The notes under the pieces: model-generated
Database searches by the model: none
What the model saw: only the letters and a program-made list of their open reading frames with translations
What the model was told of the DNA's origin: nothing
Shown here: positions 1-9,663 of the stretch, piece by piece
How positions within the stretch are numbered: position 1 is the first letter of the stretch
Layout: each line of letters opens with the position of its first letter
Translations under genes and position numbers: made by a program
Assembly (NCBI GenBank): GCA_028284675.1
Contig: JANQRI010000027.1
Coordinates: 1-26,278, forward strand
Direction of reading: 5' to 3'
Length of the DNA: 26,278 nt
From: Gammaproteobacteria bacterium
Lineage (GTDB): Bacteria > Pseudomonadota > Gammaproteobacteria > HTCC5015

Positions 1-3000
1 TCGTGTGCCAAAATCAATGATTGGCGGTGTTATTTTCGGTGCGTCGGGTTTTTCACCCAGCTGTTGCTCCGTACCGGTTTCAGGCGAAGCCTGATCAAAT
101 GGTTTTGCAGTGCGCACTGAGTCAGTAATATCGACCGTTTGATTGATCAGCCCCGGCTTTTTCTCCGGCGGGGTTATTCCATTTGGATTTCGGCTGTAGC
201 CTGTATTAGCTTTATCAGTCGTATCAAATAATTTCCCGCCTGCTGCCCCTTGTGGCTTTTGCTGATCAACCAACTCATCAGTACTTTCAGGCGTCTGCGC
301 CAGGCTATCTTTGGTCGGACCACTCTCCGATGCAGTAGCACTATTTGTTTGGCCATCCTGCGCGTTCGTTTCAGTAGACACGGCACCAGTATCCACTCCC
401 GTATCTATCAGCAACACATCCCGAACCTGCTGCAAATAGCCCATATATTTTTCACGCAGGTCCAAATGATCTTTTTTATTTATATACGCTTCAAACTCAG
501 GTGTTCTTATAGATGAATCATATTCATCCCGACCAAAAGGCTGCATCACATAACCGTCCTGAGCAACAAATAACTGCATTGCAATCACTTTAATCGCACG
601 CTCGGCAAACTCTGCCGGATTACCAGGAATTGCCCGAGCTGCCGAATTCGCCAACAGTGTGCTGACTGCATCGGCAAAACGATCTATACGCTGATGCCTG
701 GCATTAAATATTTCCAGCTCTTCACTAATGAAGGCACTGACGATATTCAATAAACTATCGGGATCTTCGCTATCCATGAACAACCCATAAAACGCATGTC
801 TCTCACTGGTGCTAAGATACGTATCATAACCCTCTTTTACCAACTGATTTAAAATACCCGCCACCAATGCGTTAGGGTATTGCGCCATATAACTATCGTA
901 GCCACCCCCAAAATCACTCGTTAAGTATTGAGAATATACTTTATGACTATCCAACTCAGAAATATCATCCAGATAAAACTCTGAAATTGTGACTATAAAA
1001 TGCTCTTTCCATTGTTCCTGGGTAAAGTAATCACCATGAACCATTGCACGCAATGTCTGCACCGCTTCCGCCTGCGCCGGGTCACTCAGCGGCACAGTGT
1101 CAATATCGGTATTTAACTTGTTCTGGTTTACCAAATCAGCAAAAGCATGCGTAATCCGCTCCGCAAAATGCAGCCCCATAATTTCCTGTGGGTAATTCAC
1201 CCCATATGTATTCGCAGCAATATGATTTAAATCATGTAATGCCGGCCGGAAGTTAGCTACCACTGCCCATAAATGATCCAGATCGGTTACTGTCAGTGTC
1301 AGCTGCCTTTGCGGGTCATAAGTATCCAACCATTGAAATATTCCCATCAAACCGCGCTCGCTGTTCTCCAAACCCAATGCGGCATTAATCATTTGACCGG
1401 GATTAAACTTCTGATTTAGTTCGGCTAAGCTATTATTTGCCTCTGTGCTGGGCGCGGATACAATCTCGACCTTGCCGTTTTTTTCATTCCAATGCTCCGG
1501 AAAATTAAAATCAGCCATCACCCTGCGGACCGATAACTGACTTACTTCCTGCTGAGCTTTTTCAGGCTGGGAGACATTGCCTGCATCTTTCAAAAACACA
1601 TCATTCACCAGCTGCAGATATTTCGAAAACTCTTTACGAAGATCTAAAGTATCCCAGTAATCACCAAGCCTGCCTTGAATTGCCTGCAAAGAATCTTCAG
1701 CCGATGGAGAATATGCTTCGCCAATAAAATATTTTGGCGTCTTCTGCATAACATAATCATACTGAGCGAGCAACAACTGCAATGCGAGTACTTTAGCGGC
1801 ACGCCCGGCAAACTCAGCCGGATTACTCGGGCTCAAGCGCGCTGCAGCCTCACCCAGCAAAGCGCCGACGTTATCAATAAAGCGCCTGGTTCGCTGATCC
1901 AAATCGGCCTGATCATCACCATTAATTTCCCCAATAATGATATTTATCAGACTGTCCGAGTCAGTGCGACTGAATACCAAGTCGTTAAATTGCTTTTGTT
2001 GCACGGCATTCAAGTGGGCAATCACCCCTTCTTCTTCTACGGGCAACACAAAATATTCATTAATATATGCTTCTGAATAGCCGGCCACATCACTCTGAGA
2101 CTCTGCTAACAAATTATTCCTCGTTCGCGAGTCATACCTCAGTTGCCAAATCACATTCTGATCAATTTTTCTACTGACGATTCCCTTATATCGATCAACA
2201 AATGCCTGTTCATCGGGATAATCTCCATGTATTTTCTGACGCAGCATATTCACCGCATCAGCTTGTCGCGGAGAATCCAGCGACCCTACATCGATATTGC
2301 GACTTAGTTTTCTGGTATTAATAAGCTTTGCAAATGTCACCGCAATATCTTCTGCAAACAAGTCACCCAAGCGCTCTTGATACTCAGCTATACCGTAGTT
2401 ATCACCCACCATATGGTTCAAATCATGGTGAGTGACTTTATTATTAATAATCGCCTGCCGCAGAAGACTGATATCTTTAAGGCTTAATGAAATTAAGCCA
2501 TCCGGGTCTATTTGATTCAGCCAGGCTAGCACACCTGCCAAACCACGCTCATTATTTTTTAGCCCCAAGGCCGCGTTTATTAAGTGAGTCGTATTTTCCG
2601 AACCAAATTTTTTGTGTAAAACCTTTAATGCATCGGTGGCATATAGATATTTACCAACTCCCGGGTTGATCTGTATTTGCCCGTTATTTTCCTGCCAATG
2701 CTCCGGATAGTTGAATTCCATCATCACCTGGTGCACTGCTGCGGATTGCGTAGCAGTATTGCCTGCGGTCAAAAATGTTTCGCGCAGTATTTGCAGATAT
2801 TCCGGAAAGGTTTTGCGCAGATCCAGGAGATTCCCCTGAAAACGCAACTGCTCCAGCAAACCTTCAACAGAGCGTAGCGAATCGTTATATTCTCCGGAGT
2901 CAAACGGCTGTAACACATAACCATGCTCGGCCAGCGAAAACTGCATTGCCAATACTTTTAATGCGCGGTCGCTGAACTTTTCCGGATTACTAGGATTCAT

Positions 3001-4827
3001 TCGCACGGCGGCATTCGCAAACAGCTCCGTCATTGCTTCTACGAATTTGTCGATACGCTGCGCAGCGTCCTGGACTGAATCACGCTCAAAGAGTAGCTCA
3101 GCAACTATTGTCACCATGCTGTATGGCAAATTTTGATCAAATAATAACTCCTTAAGCTGAGCACGCTCGACGCTGTTCAAATGCGAGTCCTGGCCATTTG
3201 ATTTCAAAAGCTGTAAATATTTTTCTGCATACTGAACCGGATAATTTTCTAAAAACTGACTAACAGAAGGCCTTTTGTCTGGTGGTAACTGCTGATAATC
3301 CTCTCTCGCCTGGCTGATATTAACCCTGGCCGCAATACTTCGGGTATTCCCCGTAAAGTGGGATTTATAATGACTACGCCATTCATTTATATCCGGGTAG
3401 TCCCTGAATATAAGGCCTTGTAGTTCCTGCATCGCTTCGGCCTGAGCCGGATCCGTCAACGGTACATTTTTAATATCTGTATTTAATTTGCCTCCATTAA
3501 CAAGCTGCGCAAAAGCTTTTGTAATTCTTCTCGCATATAAATCACCTGATAGCTCTTCATGCTCGGCAATACCGTAATTATCTGCGGCTAAATGATTCAG
3601 GTCATGGTGTGTCGGGGTTTGATTAATCATTATCTGCCGCAAATACCCCAGGTCATTCACATGCAGTTTTATATTTCCTTCGGGGTCAACCTGATCCAGC
3701 CAGCGTATGATACCCATCAAACCACTTTCATTGTTTTTTAAGCCCAGCGCAGCATTCAGCATACCCATTATTTGTTCTCTGCTGAATTTCGCATTAATTA
3801 AAGATCTGCGTATGAATAAAACACGTTGACCGGGATCCAAATCGATCTGACCGTCTTTCATAATCCAGTGATTCGGATAATTGAAGTTTATAAATACCTG
3901 CTGCACCGTTTGTGCCGGTGGTGTTGCATTGGTGGCTTTTAAAGTACTAACTACCGCATCCAAGGCGGCCAGATTTTTTTTCGGAACCTCACCCGTTAAT
4001 GTATATTCAATGCCCATCCTCGCGGCGATATCAGGAAACTCTTTTAAAAACTCAATCCGGTTATCGGCTTTATAACCAAGCTGCGACAGTGCGTTATCTG
4101 TATTAAGGTTTTGTGCACCCAACTCTGCGATGATTCTGAGCTGGCGACCATTCAGGTTTGCCAGTTTGGTTTGCATTGTGGAATCAGACGCCGATAAACC
4201 AAGCAGGTAATCCAAGCCGGCTGAAGATAGCTGTTTTAATTCAGTGCGGTCACCGGGGGCCAACACCAGCTCCGGCAATGCACCGCTGATTAATGTAATC
4301 GTATCCCGCCCGTGTTCAGTGCTGACTTGATCATCAAAAAGTGGCTCGACCGCATTCTGGATTGACTTCAATGCAGTTGCATAACCCGCCCCCTGGTGTA
4401 CCAAATCAAATCTTTCTGCAATCTCAGACGGCCACAGGGTCGCATTGATATTGCCCTGCAGCGCACCCCTGGTCTGTTGCCAATTAAAATCATTTGCGAT
4501 TGCTTCAACAAAAAAATACAAAGCTTTCGGTGATAAACGCTCCAGCGGCAACGGCATATCCGGTATGTTCATCAACTCAATAAGCTTTTCATAGGCCGGG
4601 TCGGACACATGCTGTAATACTGCGGCATCCGGGTGTTCAGCTGTATCCGGAAATAAGCTCTTCATTTGCTCAAAGCGCGCGGCACCTTCTTCACTGCTGA
4701 ACCCACCCGGCGGCAGTTGCGCGAGTAACTGCTGTAACGGCTCAGCCACACCGGAATACGGCCGCTCCGGCCGGTCAACGGTGAGCGGCATCATTACAGG
4801 CCATTGGATGGATGATTCAATCGTCAT
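1..4827 (-). CDS. Giant multi-repeat protein of unknown function, 3' end beyond window
   Basis: This minus-strand frame is open from an ATG at 4825-4827 to the left edge: 1609 codons without a stop, checked triplet by triplet. An in-frame stop lies just upstream (4840-4842). Residues 1-305 form a unique N-terminal part without a signal peptide or membrane helix. Then come three tandem repeats at about 307-695, 697-1090 and 1098-1473. Each opens with a strand ending FN(Y/F)P(N/E)HW (Trp at 321, 711, 1113) and carries HDLNH at 408-412, 801-805 and 1198-1202, followed by A.(D/N).YG. A GL.N.E.GL.GI..WL segment precedes HDLNH. From about 1474 to the edge the sequence is Thr/Pro/Gln/Asp-rich and probably disordered. 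It is divergent from gspC, with 151 nt between the two starts, and has no strong ribosome binding site. I do not recognise the family. The two histidines could bind metal, but that is a guess. Confidence 0.85.
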   Translation of the reverse strand, partial: MTIESSIQWPVMMPLTVDRPERPYSGVAEPLQQLLAQLPPGGFSSEEGAARFEQMKSLFPDTAEHPDAAVLQHVSDPAYEKLIELMNIPDMPLPLERLSPKALYFFVEAIANDFNWQQTRGALQGNINATLWPSEIAERFDLVHQGAGYATALKSIQNAVEPLFDDQVSTEHGRDTITLISGALPELVLAPGDRTELKQLSSAGLDYLLGLSASDSTMQTKLANLNGRQLRIIAELGAQNLNTDNALSQLGYKADNRIEFLKEFPDIAARMGIEYTLTGEVPKKNLAALDAVVSTLKATNATPPAQTVQQVFINFNYPNHWIMKDGQIDLDPGQRVLFIRRSLINAKFSREQIMGMLNAALGLKNNESGLMGIIRWLDQVDPEGNIKLHVNDLGYLRQIMINQTPTHHDLNHLAADNYGIAEHEELSGDLYARRITKAFAQLVNGGKLNTDIKNVPLTDPAQAEAMQELQGLIFRDYPDINEWRSHYKSHFTGNTRSIAARVNISQAREDYQQLPPDKRPSVSQFLENYPVQYAEKYLQLLKSNGQDSHLNSVERAQLKELLFDQNLPYSMVTIVAELLFERDSVQDAAQRIDKFVEAMTELFANAAVRMNPSNPEKFSDRALKVLAMQFSLAEHGYVLQPFDSGEYNDSLRSVEGLLEQLRFQGNLLDLRKTFPEYLQILRETFLTAGNTATQSAAVHQVMMEFNYPEHWQENNGQIQINPGVGKYLYATDALKVLHKKFGSENTTHLINAALGLKNNERGLAGVLAWLNQIDPDGLISLSLKDISLLRQAIINNKVTHHDLNHMVGDNYGIAEYQERLGDLFAEDIAVTFAKLINTRKLSRNIDVGSLDSPRQADAVNMLRQKIHGDYPDEQAFVDRYKGIVSRKIDQNVIWQLRYDSRTRNNLLAESQSDVAGYSEAYINEYFVLPVEEEGVIAHLNAVQQKQFNDLVFSRTDSDSLINIIIGEINGDDQADLDQRTRRFIDNVGALLGEAAARLSPSNPAEFAGRAAKVLALQLLLAQYDYVMQKTPKYFIGEAYSPSAEDSLQAIQGRLGDYWDTLDLRKEFSKYLQLVNDVFLKDAGNVSQPEKAQQEVSQLSVRRVMADFNFPEHWNEKNGKVEIVSAPSTEANNSLAELNQKFNPGQMINAALGLENSERGLMGIFQWLDTYDPQRQLTLTVTDLDHLWAVVANFRPALHDLNHIAANTYGVNYPQEIMGLHFAERITHAFADLVNQNKLNTDIDTVPLSDPAQAEAVQTLRAMVHGDYFTQEQWKEHFIVTISEFYLDDISELDSHKVYSQYLTSDFGGGYDSYMAQYPNALVAGILNQLVKEGYDTYLSTSERHAFYGLFMDSEDPDSLLNIVSAFISEELEIFNARHQRIDRFADAVSTLLANSAARAIPGNPAEFAERAIKVIAMQLFVAQDGYVMQPFGRDEYDSSIRTPEFEAYINKKDHLDLREKYMGYLQQVRDVLLIDTGVDTGAVSTETNAQDGQTNSATASESGPTKDSLAQTPESTDELVDQQKPQGAAGGKLFDTTDKANTGYSRNPNGITPPEKKPGLINQTVDITDSVRTAKPFDQASPETGTEQQLGEKPDAPKITPPIIDFGTR

Positions 4828-4978
4828 TTCTGCGCCAAATCAGCGATTTTTTCCGGTTTTTTTGATAAAGGCACTTTAGCCCAATCCCCGGCAACGGCCT
4901 ATGCAACCAAGGTTATAGGGGTTAAACATTGGTCATAGTCGATGGTATGCGGCCACGGTTTTTTGCTATGCTTCGGCC

Positions 4979-5848
4979 ATGAATAGAGCCCTGCCCGCAC
5001 TGAATACTGAACGCCTGCAGACCTGGGGGCCCAAACTGGCCTCGGTGATCCTGGTGCTATGCATCGCGTATGCATTGGTACAGATTGTCTGGCTGTTTGC
5101 CGCACCGACCGCCGAGCCGGAGCCGGCCAATACCGCCACGCCAATAAAGGCCCCGACCAAAACCGGTATCCGCACTGCGAACCAAATCGCAGGCCTGCAT
5201 ATTTTCGGCAAGGCTGATGTCAAAACTGCCCAGGCGGCAATATCCGCACCGGAAACCAAGCTGAATCTGCAACTGCGCGGTATTCTCGCGATTGGCGGGG
5301 AAGACGGTCTGGCAATTATCGCGGCCGGCGCGAGTAAGGAGGATTTTTACAAGGTTGGTGACCGGATTCCGGGCAACGCGACGCTGAAAGCGGTTTATGC
5401 CGACCGTGTGCTGCTGGAAAGCAGCCGCGGCCTGGAAACACTGCGCCTGCCGACCAATAAAGAGCTGATCCGCTTCTCCGGCAGCGCATCTCAGAACAAT
5501 ATTCCGGTCAACAACCCGCCGATCACCGCGACCACCCCGGGTTCTTTAAAGGAATACCGGCGCCAGTTTCTCCGCAATCCGGCTTCACTGGCGGAAATGG
5601 CCCGGGTCACGCCGTCGAAAATCAACGGTGAAATGCGGGGATATAAAGTGATCCCGCAAAGCGATGACCCGCTATTTGGCGCACTGGGCCTGGAGCCGGG
5701 CGACATTATCACCGATGTGAACGGCATTAAGCTGGATAAACCCGAAAACGGCATGAAAGCACTGCGAAATCTGATGAAGGCCAAGTCGCTGAATGTGACC
5801 GTACTGCGCAACGGCCAGGAAACCAATCTGCAACACAGGATCGAGTAG
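4979..5848 (+). CDS. gspC: Type II secretion inner-membrane component GspC
   Basis: GspC links the inner-membrane T2SS platform to the outer-membrane secretin. The 289-residue protein has the expected plan: a short cytoplasmic N-terminus, one membrane helix at about 18-40, a Pro-rich periplasmic linker, the homology region (about 68-160, with GLHIFG and a VGDRIPG-type turn), and a C-terminal PDZ domain (about 190-289) with GLEPGDIITDVNGIKL. It is followed by gspD after 282 nt. The ATG has no obvious Shine-Dalgarno. An 11-codon leader frame (4947-4982) overlaps the start as ATGA and might couple translation, but this could be chance. Confidence 0.93.
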   Translation: MNRALPALNTERLQTWGPKLASVILVLCIAYALVQIVWLFAAPTAEPEPANTATPIKAPTKTGIRTANQIAGLHIFGKADVKTAQAAISAPETKLNLQLRGILAIGGEDGLAIIAAGASKEDFYKVGDRIPGNATLKAVYADRVLLESSRGLETLRLPTNKELIRFSGSASQNNIPVNNPPITATTPGSLKEYRRQFLRNPASLAEMARVTPSKINGEMRGYKVIPQSDDPLFGALGLEPGDIITDVNGIKLDKPENGMKALRNLMKAKSLNVTVLRNGQETNLQHRIE

Positions 5849-6130
5849 TCCGTCGGTCTCCACCCCCGTATCAGCCCGCTATATATAAGGTATAACTCCG
5901 GCCTGTGATCAGGCGCGCAACTTTTGGCGTATAAATAGTCTAACTTGTGTTTTATCAGGCTCTGCAGATTGAGTTGACGGGCAGATAACCGAGATAAATC
6001 ATAATATTAGAGATCTTTTTAAATAAAAAAGATGAGGTTTTGATCGAAACGCGTTAATCTGTAGGGCTCTTGACCGTAATATTTAAAAAAACGAATGCGA
6101 TTCATATTTTTATAACCGGAACAGGATGGA

Positions 6131-8134
6131 ATGCCGCCTGTGCAGCATCTTCAGAACAATAAACAATACCGACGGTTTTTTGGGGCTCTAGTACTTATAC
6201 TGGGTTTCTGTGCAAATATGTTCGTGTTTGCGCAGGAAACCGCGACACTGAACCTGAACAATGCCGATATCCGGATTCTGATCAATACCGTTTCTGAGGC
6301 CACCGGTAAAAATTTCATTATTGACCCGCGGGTCAAAGCCAAAGTCACTGTGGTTTCGTCCAAGTCGATGAACAAGGACGAGATCTACGAGGTATTTCTG
6401 TCAATTCTGCAGGTTCACGGTTTCGCCGCGGTACCCAGCGGCAATGTGATCAAAATCGTACCGGATGTAAATGCCAAACAAGCCGCAGTCCCGACCAACC
6501 CACAGGCCGCGGCCGGCGATCAGCTCGTGACTCAGGTGGTTGCACTGGAAAACGTCGCCGCAAATCAGCTGGTGCCGATCCTGCGCCCACTGGTACCGCA
6601 GCAGGGCCATCTGGCCGCTTATGCACCGTCGAATGTGTTGGTCATTACTGACAGAAGCCGAAATATCAAACGACTGGTGCAACTGATCCGGCGCATTGAC
6701 CGGCCGGATAATGAGGAAATCGAGATTATCAAACTGAAACATGCGTCCGCATCGGAAATTGTCCGGATTATCTCCGCACTGAATCAAAGAACCGGTCCCG
6801 ATGCCGCAGCGGCCCGCGGTCGCCCGCAGCTGACCGCCGATGAGCGCACCAACAGTATTTTGATCACCGGTGACAAATCCACGCGTTTGCGGATTCGCGG
6901 TATTATCGCGCAACTGGACGCACCGCTGGAGTCCAGCGGCAATACCAAGGTGATTTTCCTGAAATATGCGGTTGCCGGCGAAATGGTGACTATCCTGCAG
7001 GGCGTTTCAAGTAAAACCAGTGGCCAGAAAGCCGCCGGCAATGCACAGGCGAGAGGCCGTGCTGAAATCGATATTCAGGCGGACGAAACCAATAATGCGC
7101 TGGTGATTACCGCCGCACCGGCGGTAATTCGTGAGCTGGAAATTATCGTGCGACAACTGGATATTCCACGCGCGCAGGTTTTGATTGAGGCTATTATCGC
7201 CGAGGTCTCCATCGATCTGGCAGCCGAATTGGGTGCGCAGTTTCTGGTCGACGGCAGCGGCGACGGTCGCGGCCCGGTCGGCGGCGGCATTTTTAACGAT
7301 GCCGGCAACCTGGCTTCACTGGCCGGAGATACGCCACAGCTTAGCGACGGCCTGACGCTGGCGTTGGGTGATACCACCGGGGATAACCAGTTTGCGTTTG
7401 TGCTGCGTGCATTAAAAGGCGATGCGGCAACCAATATCCTGTCAACACCAACGCTGGTCACGCTGGACAATGTCGAGGCGGAAATCGTATTCGGCCAGAA
7501 CGTGCCTTTCGTCACCGGCAGCTTTACCAGCACCGGTGCTTCAGACGGCGCAACCAATCCGTTTCAGACCATCGAACGCCAGGATGTCGGCCTGACCCTG
7601 AAGGTTAAACCACAGATTAATGAAGGCGATGCAATCAAGCTTGAAATCGAACAGGAAACCTCCAGCATCAACGCCAGCGCAACCGCTAGCGATCTGATTA
7701 CCAATAAGCGTTCAATAAAAACCCAGGTATTGGTCGAGGATGGCCAAATTATCGTGCTCGGCGGCCTGATTGAAGACCGTTACACCGACACCAAGCGCAA
7801 AATACCTTTGCTCGGCAGCATCCCGTTGCTCGGCCGCTTGTTCAGCTTTACCCGAACCCAAAAAATTAAAAGCAATCTGATGGTGTTTATTCGCCCGGTG
7901 ATTATGCGCAATGATTACAGTTCGAATTATTTCACTTCACAAAAATACAATTTATTAAAAGCCCGTCAGCTGGAAGCCAAAATCGGCAAGCGCGGCCTGA
8001 TCAAAGACCCCGCCGCAGAACTGCCGGATATTGAAGTACTGTTTACTCCGCTGCCGAAACGCCGTAGCGCTCCGACAGTAATTCCTCTCCCTGAAAATAC
8101 CAGCAGCAGCCTGGATACACCTCCCGAGTTATGA
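6131..8134 (+). CDS. gspD: Type II secretion outer-membrane secretin GspD
   Basis: GspD forms the outer-membrane channel of the T2SS. The 667-residue protein starts with a signal peptide (hydrophobic stretch about 17-33, likely cleaved near AQ-E at 35-36). N0 and three KH-like N domains follow to about 355, then the secretin domain. The family signatures are VLGGLIED (542-549) and IPLLGSIPLLGRLF (558-571), followed by the terminal strand with NLMVFIRPVI. A Gly-rich insertion around 373-390 interrupts the start of the secretin part. A purine-rich AGGATGGA lies directly before the ATG. The stop overlaps the gspE start by 4 nt (ATGA), so the two are translationally coupled. The C-terminal tail (about 600-667) could be the pilotin-binding S domain, but no pilotin gene is visible. 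Confidence 0.96.
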   Translation: MPPVQHLQNNKQYRRFFGALVLILGFCANMFVFAQETATLNLNNADIRILINTVSEATGKNFIIDPRVKAKVTVVSSKSMNKDEIYEVFLSILQVHGFAAVPSGNVIKIVPDVNAKQAAVPTNPQAAAGDQLVTQVVALENVAANQLVPILRPLVPQQGHLAAYAPSNVLVITDRSRNIKRLVQLIRRIDRPDNEEIEIIKLKHASASEIVRIISALNQRTGPDAAAARGRPQLTADERTNSILITGDKSTRLRIRGIIAQLDAPLESSGNTKVIFLKYAVAGEMVTILQGVSSKTSGQKAAGNAQARGRAEIDIQADETNNALVITAAPAVIRELEIIVRQLDIPRAQVLIEAIIAEVSIDLAAELGAQFLVDGSGDGRGPVGGGIFNDAGNLASLAGDTPQLSDGLTLALGDTTGDNQFAFVLRALKGDAATNILSTPTLVTLDNVEAEIVFGQNVPFVTGSFTSTGASDGATNPFQTIERQDVGLTLKVKPQINEGDAIKLEIEQETSSINASATASDLITNKRSIKTQVLVEDGQIIVLGGLIEDRYTDTKRKIPLLGSIPLLGRLFSFTRTQKIKSNLMVFIRPVIMRNDYSSNYFTSQKYNLLKARQLEAKIGKRGLIKDPAAELPDIEVLFTPLPKRRSAPTVIPLPENTSSSLDTPPEL

Positions 8135-9648
8135 GTAACGAGCCTGAACTTGAGGCAGATAATCAAACAGACGGCGACATTGTTTTTCGCCAGCCCTCTT
8201 ACAGCTTTGCCAAGCGCCATGGTGTATTGATCACTGAACAGGACACAGACAGTGCAACGGTTGTTTATAAACCCGGATTAAAACCGCGCACCGCTGCCGA
8301 ACTGCGCCGCTTTCTGGACAAACCGTTGGTATTGGTCCAGGCCGAAGAAGATTTCGACGCATTGCTGGCCAAGCATTACGATCGCGGTTCCGAAGGCGCG
8401 CAGGCGATGGTCGACGGCATGGGTGAAGAACTGGATTTGCACCAGGTCGCCGAATCATTACCCGAGCCGGAAGACCTGCTCGAATCCGAAGACGATGCAC
8501 CGATTATCCGATTACTGAATGCGTTGCTCTCGCAAGCGATTAAAGAAAACGCATCCGATATTCATATTGAACCATTTGAAACACGGCTGCTGGTGCGTAT
8601 GCGAATCGACGGCGTGTTACAGGAAGTGCTGGAACCCCCGCGCTCACTCGCACCATTGATTGTGTCGCGGATAAAAGTGATGGCACGTCTGGATATTGCC
8701 GAAAAACGACTGCCGCAGGACGGCCGCATCTCATTGAAAGTCGGCGGCAGACCGGTCGACGTGCGGGTCTCAACATTACCCTCCGGTCACGGCGAACGTG
8801 TGGTGCTTCGCCTGCTCGACAAGCAGGCCGGCCGGCTCGACCTTGAACATCTCGGCATGGCCGCAGATACACTGGCATTAATACAGGAAGTGATCCGCAA
8901 GCCGCACGGTATTTTTCTGGTCACCGGCCCGACCGGTTCCGGTAAAACCACCACCTTATATGCCGCACTGATGCAGTTAAATGATCTGAGCCGAAATATT
9001 CTGACGGTCGAAGACCCGATTGAATATCATCTGGACGGTATCGGCCAAACCCAGGTGAATACCAAAGTTGATATGAGCTTCGCCCGCGGCTTGCGCGCCA
9101 TTCTACGTCAGGACCCCGATGTGGTAATGGTCGGTGAAATCCGCGATCTGGAAACCGCGGAAATCGCGGTGCAGGCCAGCCTGACCGGACACCTGGTGTT
9201 CTCCACTCTGCATACCAACACCGCAGTCGGCGCAGTGACCCGTCTGCGTGATATGGGTGTTGAACCTTTTCTGTTATCTTCTACCCTTTTAGGCGTATTA
9301 TCACAACGGCTGATACGGCTATTGTGCCCACACTGTAAAGAAGCCTATCAGGCCACCGAATCTGATTGCCGGATTATGGGTATCGACGAACATTCAAAGC
9401 CGACGCTGTACCGCGCTATCGGCTGTGAAGAATGCAACCACTCCGGCTACCTGGGCCGTAGCGGCATTCATGAGCTGGTCGTGATCGATAAAGAGCAACA
9501 GCAAATGATTCATGACGGCGCCGGTGAATATCAGCTGGAACAGCTTGCCCGGCAAACCACCAGCAGCATTCGCCAGGACGGTGTCGAAAAAGTATTACAG
9601 GGACTGACATCGCTGGAAGAAGTGTTGCGGGTATCCAAAAAAGACTAG
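8131..9648 (+). CDS. gspE: Type II secretion cytoplasmic ATPase GspE
   Basis: GspE is the hexameric ATPase that powers pseudopilus assembly. The 505-residue protein has an N-terminal domain of about 115 residues, then the ATPase core with Walker A GPTGSGKT (266-273), an Asp box around VEDPIEY, Walker B DPDVVMVGEIRD (E336) and a His box (LVFSTLHTNTA). A tetracysteine zinc site is intact: C399/C402 and C432/C435, diagnostic for GspE/PilB against retraction ATPases. The length is normal for the family. It overlaps gspD by 4 nt and is followed by gspF after 15 nt. Confidence 0.97.
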   Translation: MSNEPELEADNQTDGDIVFRQPSYSFAKRHGVLITEQDTDSATVVYKPGLKPRTAAELRRFLDKPLVLVQAEEDFDALLAKHYDRGSEGAQAMVDGMGEELDLHQVAESLPEPEDLLESEDDAPIIRLLNALLSQAIKENASDIHIEPFETRLLVRMRIDGVLQEVLEPPRSLAPLIVSRIKVMARLDIAEKRLPQDGRISLKVGGRPVDVRVSTLPSGHGERVVLRLLDKQAGRLDLEHLGMAADTLALIQEVIRKPHGIFLVTGPTGSGKTTTLYAALMQLNDLSRNILTVEDPIEYHLDGIGQTQVNTKVDMSFARGLRAILRQDPDVVMVGEIRDLETAEIAVQASLTGHLVFSTLHTNTAVGAVTRLRDMGVEPFLLSSTLLGVLSQRLIRLLCPHCKEAYQATESDCRIMGIDEHSKPTLYRAIGCEECNHSGYLGRSGIHELVVIDKEQQQMIHDGAGEYQLEQLARQTTSSIRQDGVEKVLQGLTSLEEVLRVSKKD

Positions 9649-9663
9649 GACCTGTATACAACC

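Noticed and set aside
1..4827. Giant protein as a T2SS substrate
   Set aside because: No Sec or Tat signal peptide at the N-terminus; nearness to gsp genes alone is not enough.
4947..4982. 11-codon leader peptide before gspC
   Set aside because: It overlaps gspC as ATGA, but has no ribosome binding site and such short frames arise by chance.
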